A stretch of DNA of 56,986 bases, from positions 1 to 56,986 of the forward strand of contig NZ_JALAHI010000048.1 in NCBI RefSeq assembly GCF_022711995.1, in the 5' to 3' direction. The stretch is from Enterococcus sp. (lineage in GTDB: Bacteria; Bacillota; Bacilli; Lactobacillales; Enterococcaceae). Made by a program: the position numbers and the translations under genes. The notes under the pieces are model-generated. The model made no database searches, was not told where the DNA came from, and saw nothing but the letters and a program-made list of their open reading frames with translations. This document shows, piece by piece, positions 49,351-56,986 of this stretch. Each line of letters starts with the position of its first letter. Position 1 is the first letter of the stretch.

Positions 49351-51101
49351 TATGCTTCACTCCCTTCAATTTTGGCTTCTAGCTGTTGCTTGTCCCACAT
49401 TTTTTTGTACCAGCCATTTTTGGCTAACAGGGCTTCGTGGGTCCCCCGCTCGATGATTTTTCCTTCATCAATGACGATGATCTCTTCGGCATGTTTGACA
49501 CTACTCAAACGATGCGCAGAAATGATCGTTGTTTTGTCTTTTCGGTACTCCCGCAATTTGTGCAAAATAGCTTCTTCTGTTTTGGCATCGACTGCTGATA
49601 ATGCGTCGTCTAAAATCAGCAACTCCGGATCCACGATCAAAGCCCGAGCGATGGACAATCGCTGTTTCTGCCCACCAGATAATGAGACCCCACGTTCACC
49701 GACCATTGTTTCGTACCCATCTGGCAACGCCTTGATATCTTCATCGATGGCAGCCAAATCAGCGGCTGTTTCGACTGCTTCTTGCGACGCTTGCGGGACA
49801 GCAAAACGGATATTGTCTCGGATCGTCATGGAAAAAAGAAAATGATCTTGGGGAACATAGCCAATAGACCCCAGTAATGCATTTAAAGAATAGGCTTTGA
49901 TACTATGCCCGCCAAAAAGAATTTCACCCTCATAATGGTCGTATTCCCGCATCAATAACTTCAGAATGGAGGTTTTCCCTGCTCCTGTTTTGCCTACGAT
50001 TCCTAACGTTTGTCCTTCATGTAGGGTAAACGCTATTTGTTGCAGCGTGATCTCTTCGGCATCATGATAGCGAAAAGTATCTAGTGCTACTTCGATTTTA
50101 CCTTGCGCCGGCTCTTGGATCGCCTCTTTTTTTTCAACGATATGGGTTCTTTCCCCCAACAATTCAGAGACCCGATCATAACTGGCATTGCCTCGCTCTA
50201 ATACATTAAACAGACGACCAATGGCAAACATCGGCCACACCAACATTCCAATGTAACTGATAAATGAAACCAATTGACCAATCGATATTTCCCCTGACAT
50301 AACAAACCGGCCACCAACGATAATCGTTAAGACATATGACACACCAATAATCAATGTAATGAAAGGATCGAAGAGTGCATCTAAAAAATTGACTTTGCGG
50401 TTTTTGATGATCGCGTCATCAATTTTGGCTTGAAAATCTTGGATATCTTCTTTCTCTTGTCCGAAGGTTTTGATGACTTTCATTCCAGTAATACTTTCTT
50501 GCGCTTTATCATTGATCGCTGAAAAAGCTTCTTGGGAGTCGCGGAATGCATCATGGAGCTTGCTGCCCAGCACTCTCGCCATGACAGCCAGAAAAGGCAA
50601 GGGAATCAGCGCAATTAGTGTCAAACGCCAATCAACAAAAAAGATCATCGCTATAATCGTCGCTCCTCCAGAGATGAATGAATCTGCAAAAGTTAAAATC
50701 CCTGCCCCTGCTACATTTTGAATCGCATTTAAGTCATTAGTGGCATGGGCCATCAAATCTCCCGTTCGATGCTTCTGATAGAAAAGATGATCCATCTTTG
50801 TAAAGTGGTCAAACAATTGGCGACGCATACTTTTCTCCAATCGAGCCGCACTTCCCCAGATATTTGTCCGCCATACAAAACGGAAAATGTACTGTGCCAA
50901 TGCAGCAGCGATCAAAACCCCAATCCAAAACAGAATCTTTTCTATCGAAATTTCTTTGTTAGCGATCTCATCAATAATGATCCCGATCACTTTAGGTGGT
51001 GCTAACTGAACAAGAGCTACCATGACTAAAGCGGCTACCCCAATGTAATAATGCTTTCTTTCTTGCCGAAAAAACCAACCTAACTTTCTAAAAATCGACA
51101 T
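49350..51101 (-). CDS. Heterodimeric ABC exporter subunit with degenerate ATPase site (BmrC/YheI-like)
   Basis: This 583-residue half-exporter has six membrane helices and an ATPase domain with Walker A GKTGAGKTS, canonical signature LSGGQKQRLSIARAL, and Walker B LLILDDALSAVD, where aspartate replaces the catalytic glutamate. The beginning MSIFRKLGWFFRQERKHYYIG and the motif KHRTGDLMAHATNDLNAIQ are like Bacillus YheI (BmrC). It is the first gene of the pair. In Bacillus, bmrCD lies behind a small leader gene that couples expression to antibiotic-stalled ribosomes; a repeat-rich region occupies that position here. Confidence 0.9.
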   Translation of the reverse strand: MSIFRKLGWFFRQERKHYYIGVAALVMVALVQLAPPKVIGIIIDEIANKEISIEKILFWIGVLIAAALAQYIFRFVWRTNIWGSAARLEKSMRRQLFDHFTKMDHLFYQKHRTGDLMAHATNDLNAIQNVAGAGILTFADSFISGGATIIAMIFFVDWRLTLIALIPLPFLAVMARVLGSKLHDAFRDSQEAFSAINDKAQESITGMKVIKTFGQEKEDIQDFQAKIDDAIIKNRKVNFLDALFDPFITLIIGVSYVLTIIVGGRFVMSGEISIGQLVSFISYIGMLVWPMFAIGRLFNVLERGNASYDRVSELLGERTHIVEKKEAIQEPAQGKIEVALDTFRYHDAEEITLQQIAFTLHEGQTLGIVGKTGAGKTSILKLLMREYDHYEGEILFGGHSIKAYSLNALLGSIGYVPQDHFLFSMTIRDNIRFAVPQASQEAVETAADLAAIDEDIKALPDGYETMVGERGVSLSGGQKQRLSIARALIVDPELLILDDALSAVDAKTEEAILHKLREYRKDKTTIISAHRLSSVKHAEEIIVIDEGKIIERGTHEALLAKNGWYKKMWDKQQLEAKIEGSEA

Positions 51102-51250
51102 AACACCCTCCTATTATTCACTCCTACAGACTTCAAATCATTTGAATCATCTAAATTTTCGGACTATTTATTCAAGAATACTTTTGATGAAGCAATCAAG
51201 ATGAACCGTTTGAGTGCCCCTTTCCATGGCGTTTTTACTCCATAAAGCCT

Positions 51251-51411
51251 TCGCTGGCGCGATCAGTCGCAGTGACTCGCAACACCCGGTATTCCTCCTC
51301 ATCTGCTCTGCCTCGCTAGCGCGGCCAGTCGCAGTGACTCGCAACACCGAGTAGGTATTCCTCCTCATCTGCTCTGTCTCGCTAGCGCGGCCAGTCGCAG
51401 TGACTCGCAAC
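51251..51411 (-). repeat. Three tandem repeats of about 62-66 bp upstream of the ABC exporter genes
   Basis: Copies begin at 51251, 51313 and 51379. Each contains a core (TCGCTAGCGCGGCCAGTCGC then AGTGACTCGCAACA), and the first two are followed by GGTATTCCTCCTCATCTGCTCTG. The third is cut by the yneF terminator. The DNA is richer in GC than its surroundings. On the minus strand each full unit carries AGGAGGAAT, a strong Shine-Dalgarno sequence, and an 81-codon frame crosses all copies (51168-51413). Function unknown. Confidence 0.85.
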
Positions 51412-51443
51412 AAAAAGCGAGCTGATGGGATCAGCCCGCTTTT
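51412..51443 (-). terminator. Terminator after yneF
   Basis: AAAAGCGGGCTGAT and ATCAGCTCGCTTTTT on the minus strand form a long stem with one G-U pair and a built-in T run. It abuts the repeat region. Confidence 0.88.
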
Positions 51444-51455
51444 GCGATAAAAAAC

Positions 51456-51677
51456 CTATTTTTGGTTTTTCATTTGTTGCATCATTTGACGAATCTTCTT
51501 TTCAGAAGGTTTTTGACCCATTGACATCATCATCGAACGCAACATATCCTCATTAACGGGAGGATTTTTCTTCAGATAATCTTGCATATATTTACGCGCC
51601 AAAAAGAAACCACCGATAGCGCCTAATAATAACGCGATAACAGCGATCACGATTACAATTCCTACATTAACAGTCAT
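51456..51677 (-). CDS. yneF: YneF family membrane protein (UPF0154)
   Basis: This 73-residue protein has one N-terminal transmembrane helix ([21 protein letters not shown]), then the family motif [43 protein letters not shown]. The function is unknown although it is widespread in Firmicutes. AGGAGAG lies before the ATG. It is a single gene with its own terminator. Confidence 0.93.
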   Translation of the reverse strand: MTVNVGIVIVIAVIALLLGAIGGFFLARKYMQDYLKKNPPVNEDMLRSMMMSMGQKPSEKKIRQMMQQMKNQK

Positions 51678-51785
51678 TGGAAATCTCTCCTTTCTCTTGT
51701 ACTCTCAATGAATCATTTTACTAGAAAAAAATATAAAAGGAAAGAGAGAAAGCAGGATTTCTCCAAAAACTTTCTCTCTTAAAAA

Positions 51786-52589
51786 TCAGCTTAGTGCTAC
51801 ATCTCGCTTATTGAACAACCAATTTGTCAAAAAGTAGATCAACAAGCTATAAAGTAAGATTCCAATCGTCATTTCCCAGTAAGTCAAACCAGGACTAACC
51901 ATCATATCTTGCATATTTGTATTTTGCAGTAACTCAGGAATGCTATTCTTGATATTCATGAAATTAAAGGGATTCCACTTTAACCAATCGTATTTTTCGA
52001 TTGCAAACAGCATGATCGAATTGATGATACTACTACCGAACAACATAGAGACCCCTAATCCAACGGCCAGACTTTGCGACCGAATCACGGCTGAAATGAA
52101 CAAAGTCAATGCGATATAAAATAGGATTAGCAACATATTTGTTGCCGCATAGACTAGTGCTACCGTTATTGCAGGCAGTTGATTAAAATCAGTTGCAGCA
52201 AAAGGCGATTCGCCAACCAAAAATAAATTACTAGCAAGAAAACTGCTGATAAATAAAACCAGTGTGCCAAGTAGAGCGAACAACAACGTATTGATCGCTT
52301 TCGCGGCTAATATCTGACTTCTTGAAAAAGGACGTATCAAAAGAAATTTGATGGTTCCTCGACTAAATTCTTCTGCTACTGCTGAGGCAGCAATGATGAC
52401 CACAAATAAATTTAAAAATGATGTCATTTCACTTAAAGACATAAAAAGCTCATTGGCTTTGGTAGTTGGTGCGCCTAAGCGGACAATATAAGTAATCCCA
52501 AAGGTGAAAATCACCAAGAGCGCCAGCATGATCCATGTCGACATTTTTTTCGTGACTTTGATCCATTCGTTTTTTACTAGTGTCAACAT
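51786..52589 (-). CDS. ABC-2 type permease
   Basis: This 267-residue membrane protein has six hydrophobic segments and the ABC-2 layout; EEFSRGTIKFLLIRPFSRSQIL (about residues 69-90) is the cytoplasmic coupling region shared with bacitracin/lantibiotic-type and YtrC-like exporters. It forms a transporter with the ATPase encoded just upstream (one base between stop and ATG, ribosome site GGAGGG inside the ATPase gene). The substrate is unknown. Confidence 0.9.
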   Translation of the reverse strand: MLTLVKNEWIKVTKKMSTWIMLALLVIFTFGITYIVRLGAPTTKANELFMSLSEMTSFLNLFVVIIAASAVAEEFSRGTIKFLLIRPFSRSQILAAKAINTLLFALLGTLVLFISSFLASNLFLVGESPFAATDFNQLPAITVALVYAATNMLLILFYIALTLFISAVIRSQSLAVGLGVSMLFGSSIINSIMLFAIEKYDWLKWNPFNFMNIKNSIPELLQNTNMQDMMVSPGLTYWEMTIGILLYSLLIYFLTNWLFNKRDVALS

Positions 52590-52590
52590 C

Positions 52591-53499
52591 TTAAAGCCCT
52601 CCTTCTTCAGTCCACGCCAAAAACGTTTCTTCTAACGAGGATTGCTGCACTTTCATTTCTTTTAAACCAATGCCCGCGTTTACTAGAGTAGCAGCGATTT
52701 CTGAACGATTATCTGTTTCAAGTGAAATCTGCAATTCATCCGACAGACGAAGAACATCGAGGTGGAAGTTCGCTTTTAAAACATTCAACGCTTCATCATC
52801 ATTATCCGTCTTAATAATCAGAACATTTTTTCCTGACTTTAAGCTTGCCATCGTCACTTGGTGTGTAACTTTCCCTTTTTGCACAACAATCAAGTGATCA
52901 GCTATCTGTTCGATATCGCTTAATTGGTGGCTTGAAACTAAAACAGAAACACCCTGTTCTCTTAGCATGAGAATCATTTCCCGAAACTCTCTCATGCCTT
53001 TTGGGTCAAGACCATTCATTGGTTCATCAAGCACTAAAAGTTTCGGACGGTGAATCAACGCTTGCGCCACACCTAAACGCTGACGCATTCCTAATGAATA
53101 AGTTTTGACTTTTTGATTGATGTGACCTTCTAAATGAACTTGATGAATCAAGTCATCCATCTCAGTGGCTGTCATTTTTGTTTTCGCCATACGTTGGTAC
53201 TGCATCAGATTTTCATATCCGGTCAGATAATTGTAAAATTCTGGATTTTCTACAATTGCCCCAACAGAGGCAATCGCTGCTTTAAAAGAGGTTTCAAGCG
53301 GATTTCCCATAATGGTGATCGATCCTTTGTTGTGTTTCATTAAACCAACGATCATCCGAATAATTGTTGTCTTCCCCGCACCATTCGGTCCTAATAAACC
53401 GACGACTTGCCCTTGCTCTACTGTGAAAGAAGCATTTTCAATGATCTGCTTGTTTCCAATCAGCTTTGATACATTTTGAAGTGATATTACTTCCGTCAT
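52591..53499 (-). CDS. ABC-2 exporter ATPase
   Basis: This protein of about 302 residues has Walker A GLLGPNGAGKTTII, signature YSLGMRQRLGVAQAL and Walker B LLVLDEPMNGLDPKG, with a C-terminal extension of about 90 residues, as in bacitracin-resistance-like (BcrA) ATPases. The frame opens at 53520, but AGTAGGGATGAA precedes the ATG at 53499 (MTEVISLQNVSK). It is the first gene of a two-gene operon with the permease. No two-component genes adjoin. Confidence 0.9.
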   Translation of the reverse strand: MTEVISLQNVSKLIGNKQIIENASFTVEQGQVVGLLGPNGAGKTTIIRMIVGLMKHNKGSITIMGNPLETSFKAAIASVGAIVENPEFYNYLTGYENLMQYQRMAKTKMTATEMDDLIHQVHLEGHINQKVKTYSLGMRQRLGVAQALIHRPKLLVLDEPMNGLDPKGMREFREMILMLREQGVSVLVSSHQLSDIEQIADHLIVVQKGKVTHQVTMASLKSGKNVLIIKTDNDDEALNVLKANFHLDVLRLSDELQISLETDNRSEIAATLVNAGIGLKEMKVQQSSLEETFLAWTEEGGL

Positions 53500-53586
53500 T
53501 TCATCCCTACTTTCTACCAACTATTTTTTCACTATCATAATAATAGTTCTTATTACCATCTCATTAGTACAAATAAAAGTCAATAA

Positions 53587-53667
53587 GAAAAAAGCGCCGA
53601 TTGGCATCCGAGGCTATTCGTTGTGTGAAAACACAAGAATTAACCACCAAATGCACCAATAGCGCTT
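53587..53667 (-). terminator. Terminator after the Mga-like regulator gene
   Basis: AGCGCTATTGGTGCAT and ATGCCAATCGGCGCT on the minus strand pair, with an inner CTTGTG/CACAAG hairpin, and six T residues follow. The rest of 53500-53766 is AT-rich promoter DNA for the ABC-2 operon. Confidence 0.85.
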
Positions 53668-53766
53668 CTATCATCTGATTTTTATCCTATCGAGAACTTG
53701 ATTTTTGCGAAATGGCTGCAAAATAATTAACTTGAAATTCCGCACCCTAGAAACTATTCTCATTTC

Positions 53767-55287
53767 TCAAGAATTGATTGCAGTCGTAAAACTGAGGCGC
53801 TCAAATACCCGCTTATGTTTTTCACTTCTGATGGCATAGATGATGTCTTCCAAGCGTTCCCAATCATTTCCTGTAGGCTGTCCATTCCAATAAAAAACCT
53901 TGATCTGTTGGTCAACCTCTAGATGAATTGGGTAATCACTGATTAGAATATCTGGCTTCTCCACCATAGGAATATGTTCGATCGCACGATGGGTTGTGTG
54001 CAGCAATCGATTTTTGATCCACAGTTCTTGCGTTTTACCAAATTTTGATTGGATGGAAAAAGTTACTGGTTGTTCATATTTGATAAAGACGGTTCTCGCT
54101 AACATACAGTATTGAAAAATAAGCCGGTCATTCTTCTTGATAAAATTCAGTAGTTCGGGAATCTCCGTTTTCAATGCCAGCAAAAATCGCTTCATGGTCG
54201 GATACATCACTGGAAAGTAACCTTGTAACTCGTTTTCCTTCGTTTGCTTGCCAAAGCCATCGATTTTGTGAACTGTTCCAAATACCAATGAGTAGGCATG
54301 AATCATTGCTAGATTAACCAGCAAATAATTCTTTTCTGCATCGGTAAAGGATAGATCAAAATATTCACCTAGTTTTAGGATGATCGTTTCTTCAGCTAAA
54401 TGTCCCTGGTCTAGCCACTCTCTGGGAATTTTAATAAGATCATCTTCCAAATATGTATTCATGACAGCAAACATAAAATAGAGAAAACTGATTTCTTCCT
54501 CAGGAAGACCTTGTACCGAGTAAATATTGGCTTGAAAAAAAGGCACTAGAAAATATTCCGTAAATTCCTTTTTAGAAATCAATGGGTGTTGGAAAGTTTT
54601 GATTTCAGCGGGAATCTCTAGGATTGGATGTTGCTGCTTGATTCGTTGAAAGGAAATCGCCAATAAACAGAGAAATTTATCACTATCAATTTTACGCATA
54701 TAAGGAGCATGGCACTGAAATTGTGTAACGAGCGATTCTTTTCCTCTGACCATTGATAATAATTCTGAATCCATTTCATCAAAAACTTGCCAATACATGA
54801 CATGATAAAAATAACGGATATAGTATTCTTTTCCTTCAAGAGGATTAGCTTTTTTTAGACTATAGGACAAATGATAATTGGCTAAGACGTTATTTAATTC
54901 ACTGAGTTTCCGTTGAATCGTTCGCAAGCTACGATAAGTTTCTTGGCTGAGTTGTTCCAATGACTGATACTTCCCCTTAAAGAATGAATCAAGCAATGTA
55001 AAGCCAATCGATTTTGTTAATAAGACCGCATGTACTTTACTGATTAGAAATCGTTGGGAAAATTCAATTTTTATGGACTTTGATTCGAAGGGATACGTCA
55101 AAGAAAATTCAGAATATTGCTCTTGAAATAATTCTACTTGATGAATAACGGTTAATATCTTACTGGGTTTATAGTTAAATACAGCCATCAATTCTTTGAT
55201 AGAAAAAATTGTTCGGTTCTCTTCGTAGCAATAGGTAAGAAACTGATTGATTTGTTTTTCCGTTGTATCTAATAATACGCTAAACAC
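53767..55287 (-). CDS. Mga-like helix-turn-helix regulator
   Basis: This regulator of about 506 residues resembles the Mga/AtxA-like group: N-terminal helix-turn-helix segments (IFSIKELMAVFNYKPSKILTVI and SLEQLSQETYRSLRTIQRKLSELN), then a long helical part with PRD-like sections and a C-terminal EIIB-like region (KPDILISDYPIHLEVDQQIKVFYW). The frame begins at a TTG (55338), but GAGG lies 8 bases before the GTG at 55287. Genes of this type often sit beside surface-protein clusters in enterococci, and an LPXTG gene is nearby. Targets are not shown. Confidence 0.82.
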   Translation of the reverse strand: MFSVLLDTTEKQINQFLTYCYEENRTIFSIKELMAVFNYKPSKILTVIHQVELFQEQYSEFSLTYPFESKSIKIEFSQRFLISKVHAVLLTKSIGFTLLDSFFKGKYQSLEQLSQETYRSLRTIQRKLSELNNVLANYHLSYSLKKANPLEGKEYYIRYFYHVMYWQVFDEMDSELLSMVRGKESLVTQFQCHAPYMRKIDSDKFLCLLAISFQRIKQQHPILEIPAEIKTFQHPLISKKEFTEYFLVPFFQANIYSVQGLPEEEISFLYFMFAVMNTYLEDDLIKIPREWLDQGHLAEETIILKLGEYFDLSFTDAEKNYLLVNLAMIHAYSLVFGTVHKIDGFGKQTKENELQGYFPVMYPTMKRFLLALKTEIPELLNFIKKNDRLIFQYCMLARTVFIKYEQPVTFSIQSKFGKTQELWIKNRLLHTTHRAIEHIPMVEKPDILISDYPIHLEVDQQIKVFYWNGQPTGNDWERLEDIIYAIRSEKHKRVFERLSFTTAINS

Positions 55288-56068
55288 TGTATGATCCTCG
55301 CTTAAATAAAGTAAACTTCGGAAAAAAGTTCTTCCCAAAAGTTGTTAAATGTTTTGCGATCATACCACTTCAAAAGAGCGATTGTCAATGGGCGATGATT
55401 TTCTGCTCTACCGAAGTGTCAGAAGCTGTGATCATTAGGGAATTATCCGAAAGAGATGAACGCTTCTTATTTCCTTTGTGACAAGGAGCAGCCTCATTTC
55501 TTTCGAATATTCCACTTAATAGATTTCTCTATAGGTTTCACTATAGATTTCGCTGAGTCATCCAAGGCATAACCTTTGAAGAATCAGAAAACTGGACTGT
55601 TCTTTTTGGGGAAGAAATTTCCAATCATTGTGCTTAGAACTCACTATCCTTTTTCGCATGGATAAGACAATGAGCAATGAATTTTTTTATTTGTTGTTTG
55701 CGATCTCTTTGGGGAGAAATCATTTTGACTGTCATTTTTATTACTGTTCAACGAATTGATTGTGCTTAATTTTTTTACTTTGTGAATTTCTACCATCGGT
55801 TGTCAGTCGGTAGATAGACTACTTTTGAGAACTAGTTTTCTTATCAGATTTTACGAGTTGCAAAATGCTAATATATAAGTGAATAAGCGATAAGATAAGC
55901 GGTTTTCAGTGCTGATTCTTCCATTTAATTCTTCATAGCTCTTCTCATGGCACTACTAATTTCATGAAAAACTGGATCTAAAGAATTTTGAAACTGAATC
56001 AAGGAAATGAAAAAGCCCTTTTTATCGTTTCACATACGAATGAAAAAACTCTTGGACTCAGCTGTCTT
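55288..56068. other. 780-bp region without a clear gene
   Basis: No convincing gene was found on either strand. It is AT-rich and contains a perfectly phased triple 12-bp tandem repeat (55518-55553, unit TATAGRTTTCNC) and a 38-codon frame across it (55456-55572) with a poor ribosome site. It probably holds the promoter of the Mga-like gene and the 3' untranslated region of the secreted-protein gene. Confidence 0.5.
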
Positions 56069-56515
56069 TTAATCTTTTGGCAGATCAACTAAGACCCAAC
56101 GATTTGGCTGCAAGTTTTCTGTAATAGCTATTTCACCGTCATAGATAATAACTAAATCCACTTTAGTTTTGTTTTTGATTTCATTAAACGTTAAATCTGT
56201 CTGGATTCTTAGGAAATTTTCCATGCCTAAGACCCAGTCAATATTTGTTAGAATCCGTTCACCAATGATATTCGCCTCACTGCCAGTGCCATCCCAACCA
56301 TAAGTTAGTACCGCGCGCGCACTAGTCGCTGACATTGTTTGATTTGGACGAATTGGAATCATGATCAATTGATGCCGCTCATCAAAAATGATCCGTTTTG
56401 TTCGAACAGTAAACAATAGATTTCCTGCTTTATGCTCACTTGCCAATCCTTCTAGCTTGAAGAAAATAATCAATAACAAAATGAGCAACGGGATTATTGG
56501 TGGGATTTTATTCAT
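56069..56515 (-). CDS. Small secreted or membrane-anchored protein of unknown function
   Basis: I do not recognise this protein of about 148 residues. It has a hydrophobic N-terminal segment (IPPIIPLLILLLIIFFKLEG) that is a signal peptide or anchor, then an extracellular part with no cysteine, rich in beta-strand-like stretches (NLLFTVRTKRIIFDERHQLIMIPIR; RWVLVDLP at the end). The frame starts at a GTG (56524), but the ATG at 56515 is better placed relative to TAGGAAG. It lies downstream of an LPXTG gene and upstream of an Mga-like regulator, so it may belong to a WxL-type surface cluster (inference). Confidence 0.7.
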   Translation of the reverse strand: MNKIPPIIPLLILLLIIFFKLEGLASEHKAGNLLFTVRTKRIIFDERHQLIMIPIRPNQTMSATSARAVLTYGWDGTGSEANIIGERILTNIDWVLGMENFLRIQTDLTFNEIKNKTKVDLVIIYDGEIAITENLQPNRWVLVDLPKD

Positions 56516-56633
56516 CTTCCTCACTTCCTACGATAATTTCAGGTTAACTTGATAGTGAAATTATAGTAAAACTTTTAAGAAATCATGCGCCAAAAAAAAG
56601 CGAAATCTGCGAAAAAATGGCATTTTTAAAAAG

Positions 56634-56733
56634 AAAAAAAGACTGAGCTTTTGGCCGATCCACTTGATTGCTAAAAGAGTGGTGGTGTAGCCCCGCTTTT
56701 AGCAATGCGTATCACGGCTTTTTTTGTTCAGTC
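56634..56733 (-). terminator. Large structured terminator after the LPXTG gene
   Basis: On the minus strand outer arms GACTGA/TCAGTC enclose a second stem GCCG..ATTGCTAAAAG with CTTTTAGCAAT..CGGC and a loop of about 17 bases. Seven T residues (56634-56640) follow. It is much longer than needed for a simple terminator. Confidence 0.8.
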
Positions 56734-56797
56734 ATTAAAACCTCTTTCATCCTAGACGGATAAAAAGTATTTATCTTATTTCTTTGGCTTTGATTAC

Positions 56798-56986
56798 TTA
56801 TTTTCGTTTATAGATGACAAAAGAAATCAGTAGCATGCCCCCCAAGATCATCCATTTATCGGAAGTCATTCCTGTTTGGGGCAATTGTTGTTTCTGTCCA
56901 CCGGTTGACGAACCACTACTCCTACCTAAAGCCGATGGCGAGGATGCGCTCTCACTGCTGGATCTGCTTGATGTCGTACTCTCACT
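56798..56986 (-). CDS. C-terminal end of an LPXTG cell-wall-anchored protein (partial)
   Basis: The last 62 residues of a protein whose start is beyond the window. A serine/threonine-rich spacer (SESTTSSRSSSESASSPSA) is followed by the sortase signal LPQTG, a hydrophobic helix (WMILGGMLLISFVIY) and the positive tail KRK. Sortase A would cut within LPQTG and join it to peptidoglycan. The frame is open to the window edge. It could be the small LPXTG protein of a WxL (csc-like) cluster or a larger adhesin. Confidence 0.93.
   Translation of the reverse strand, partial: SESTTSSRSSSESASSPSALGRSSGSSTGGQKQQLPQTGMTSDKWMILGGMLLISFVIYKRK

Noticed and set aside
51251-51411. CRISPR array
   Set aside because: Only three direct copies with nearly identical intervening DNA and unequal period (62 and 66); no distinct spacers, leader or cas genes.
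51168-51413. 81-codon frame as an ordinary protein gene
   Set aside because: Its start is a TTG inside the yneF terminator without a ribosome site, and most of it is translated repeat. Kept only as a possible leader peptide.
55456-55572. 38-codon gene in the gene-poor stretch
   Set aside because: Poor ribosome site, no recognisable motif, and part of it is a short tandem repeat.

Overview
The window reads as chromosomal DNA of a low-GC Firmicute of the order Lactobacillales, most likely Enterococcus. The reasons are the gene content (glyQS under a T-box, the phoH-pgpH-ybeY-dgkA-era-recO block, phosphotransferase and RpiR/LicT sugar loci, an Mga-like regulator and an LPQTG surface protein), strong AGGAGG-type ribosome sites and frequent TTG/GTG starts. 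I cannot name the species. No prophage, complete insertion sequence, tRNA, rRNA or CRISPR array was seen.

Layout. 1-8.1 kb (minus strand): prfC; then lplA followed by an NlpA/MetNIQ-type ABC importer; a CBS-domain membrane protein; an AI-2E family membrane protein. 8.1-16.7 kb: an acetyltransferase, a possible IS3 transposase scrap, a nucleotide phosphatase (DUF402), mutY-recX, an rRNA uracil methyltransferase, and glyQS behind a T-box with an unrecognised 79-residue gene as first cistron. 16.7-21.4 kb: a GH42/GH35 beta-galactosidase pair with a divergent AraC-type regulator. 21.3-28.1 kb: the conserved housekeeping block recO, era, dgkA, ybeY, pgpH, phoH, yqeY, rpsU. 28.2-29.6 kb: divergent zur and ppsR with a Zur-box-like operator between them. 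29.7-38.6 kb: hom-thrC-thrB, an orphan CzrA-like metal sensor, pgcA, trxB, a MATE exporter and a cysteine-type glutathione peroxidase.

38.7-47.4 kb is a beta-glucoside locus. It has two GH1 and one GH4 phospho-beta-glucosidases, a divergent RpiR regulator, a EIIBCA permease and a LicT-type antiterminator. There are two LicT target sequences (RATs): one overlaps a terminator in front of licT, the other ends where an RBS-masking hairpin begins in front of the permease gene. 47.5-53.5 kb carries a heterodimeric BmrCD-like ABC exporter with unusual tandem repeats upstream, yneF, and a two-gene ABC-2 exporter. 53.7 kb to the end is a surface-protein region: an Mga-like regulator, about 0.8 kb without a clear gene, a small secreted protein and the 3' end of an LPXTG gene that runs out of the window.

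The points most worth following are the lplA-ABC importer operon (candidate lipoate or lipoyl-compound uptake), the two-tier LicT control, the T-box-controlled small protein ahead of glyQS, the repeat-bearing leader of the exporter operon, and the orphan metal sensor. Several starts were moved from the longest open frame to codons with a proper ribosome-binding site.
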